Assembly: GCA_029068665.1 (NCBI GenBank)
Contig: JAIECC010000456.1
Span: 1-5,382, forward strand
Direction: 5' to 3'
Length of the DNA stretch: 5,382 nt
Source: Lachnospiraceae bacterium
Lineage (GTDB): Bacteria; Bacillota; Clostridia; Lachnospirales; Lachnospiraceae
The notes under the pieces were generated by a model that saw only the letters and a list, made by a program, of their open reading frames with translations, had not been told where the DNA came from and ran no database searches. The position numbers and the translations under genes were made by a program. Positions 5,376 to 5,382 of the stretch are shown here, piece by piece; the stretch's first letter is position 1; every line of letters begins with the position of its first letter.

Positions 5376-5382
5376 TTAATTG

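Overview
The window looks like chromosome of a Gram-positive Clostridia member, most likely Lachnospiraceae (genus not determined). The grounds are moderate GC, strong AGGAGG ribosome sites, a secreted 3D-domain protein with a CPCAACC cluster, a type A RNase P RNA, and the yqeG-aroE linkage typical of Firmicutes. It appears to be core chromosome: I see no transposase, phage gene, tRNA or CRISPR array.

Left part (1-2755, minus strand): a shikimate-pathway operon read right to left. A predicted promoter (2727-2755) is followed by an unusually long leader (about 340 nt), then yqeG (HAD phosphatase, GTG start), a fused aroE-aroK gene (shikimate dehydrogenase plus shikimate kinase) and aroQ (type II dehydroquinase, cut by the window edge). 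aroQ overlaps the fusion gene by ATGA. Together AroQ, AroE and AroK carry out three consecutive steps from 3-dehydroquinate to shikimate 3-phosphate.

The leader (2378-2722) is the most unusual part. It holds two tandem 120-nt units with conserved hairpins, three GGCACTGC boxes facing a single complementary box near the predicted transcript start, and a final segment in which one strand can pair either with an upstream copy or with a downstream copy of GACCTGAGG. The downstream copy contains part of the yqeG Shine-Dalgarno sequence. This could be a structured regulatory leader or a dispersed structured repeat that inserted in front of the operon.

Middle (2767-3806, minus strand): a monocistronic gene for a secreted 3D-domain cell-wall protein. 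It has a good sigma-A promoter, a WalR-like direct repeat just downstream of the -10 box, and a likely terminator. A divergent intergenic region (3807-3913) separates it from rnpB.

Right part: rnpB (plus strand, 3950-4385) has a clear promoter and a P12 arm enlarged by two tandem 48-nt hairpin copies that show a compensatory base-pair change. Convergent to it is a minus-strand gene of unknown function (4607-5317), with its own terminator and a possible promoter at the right edge.
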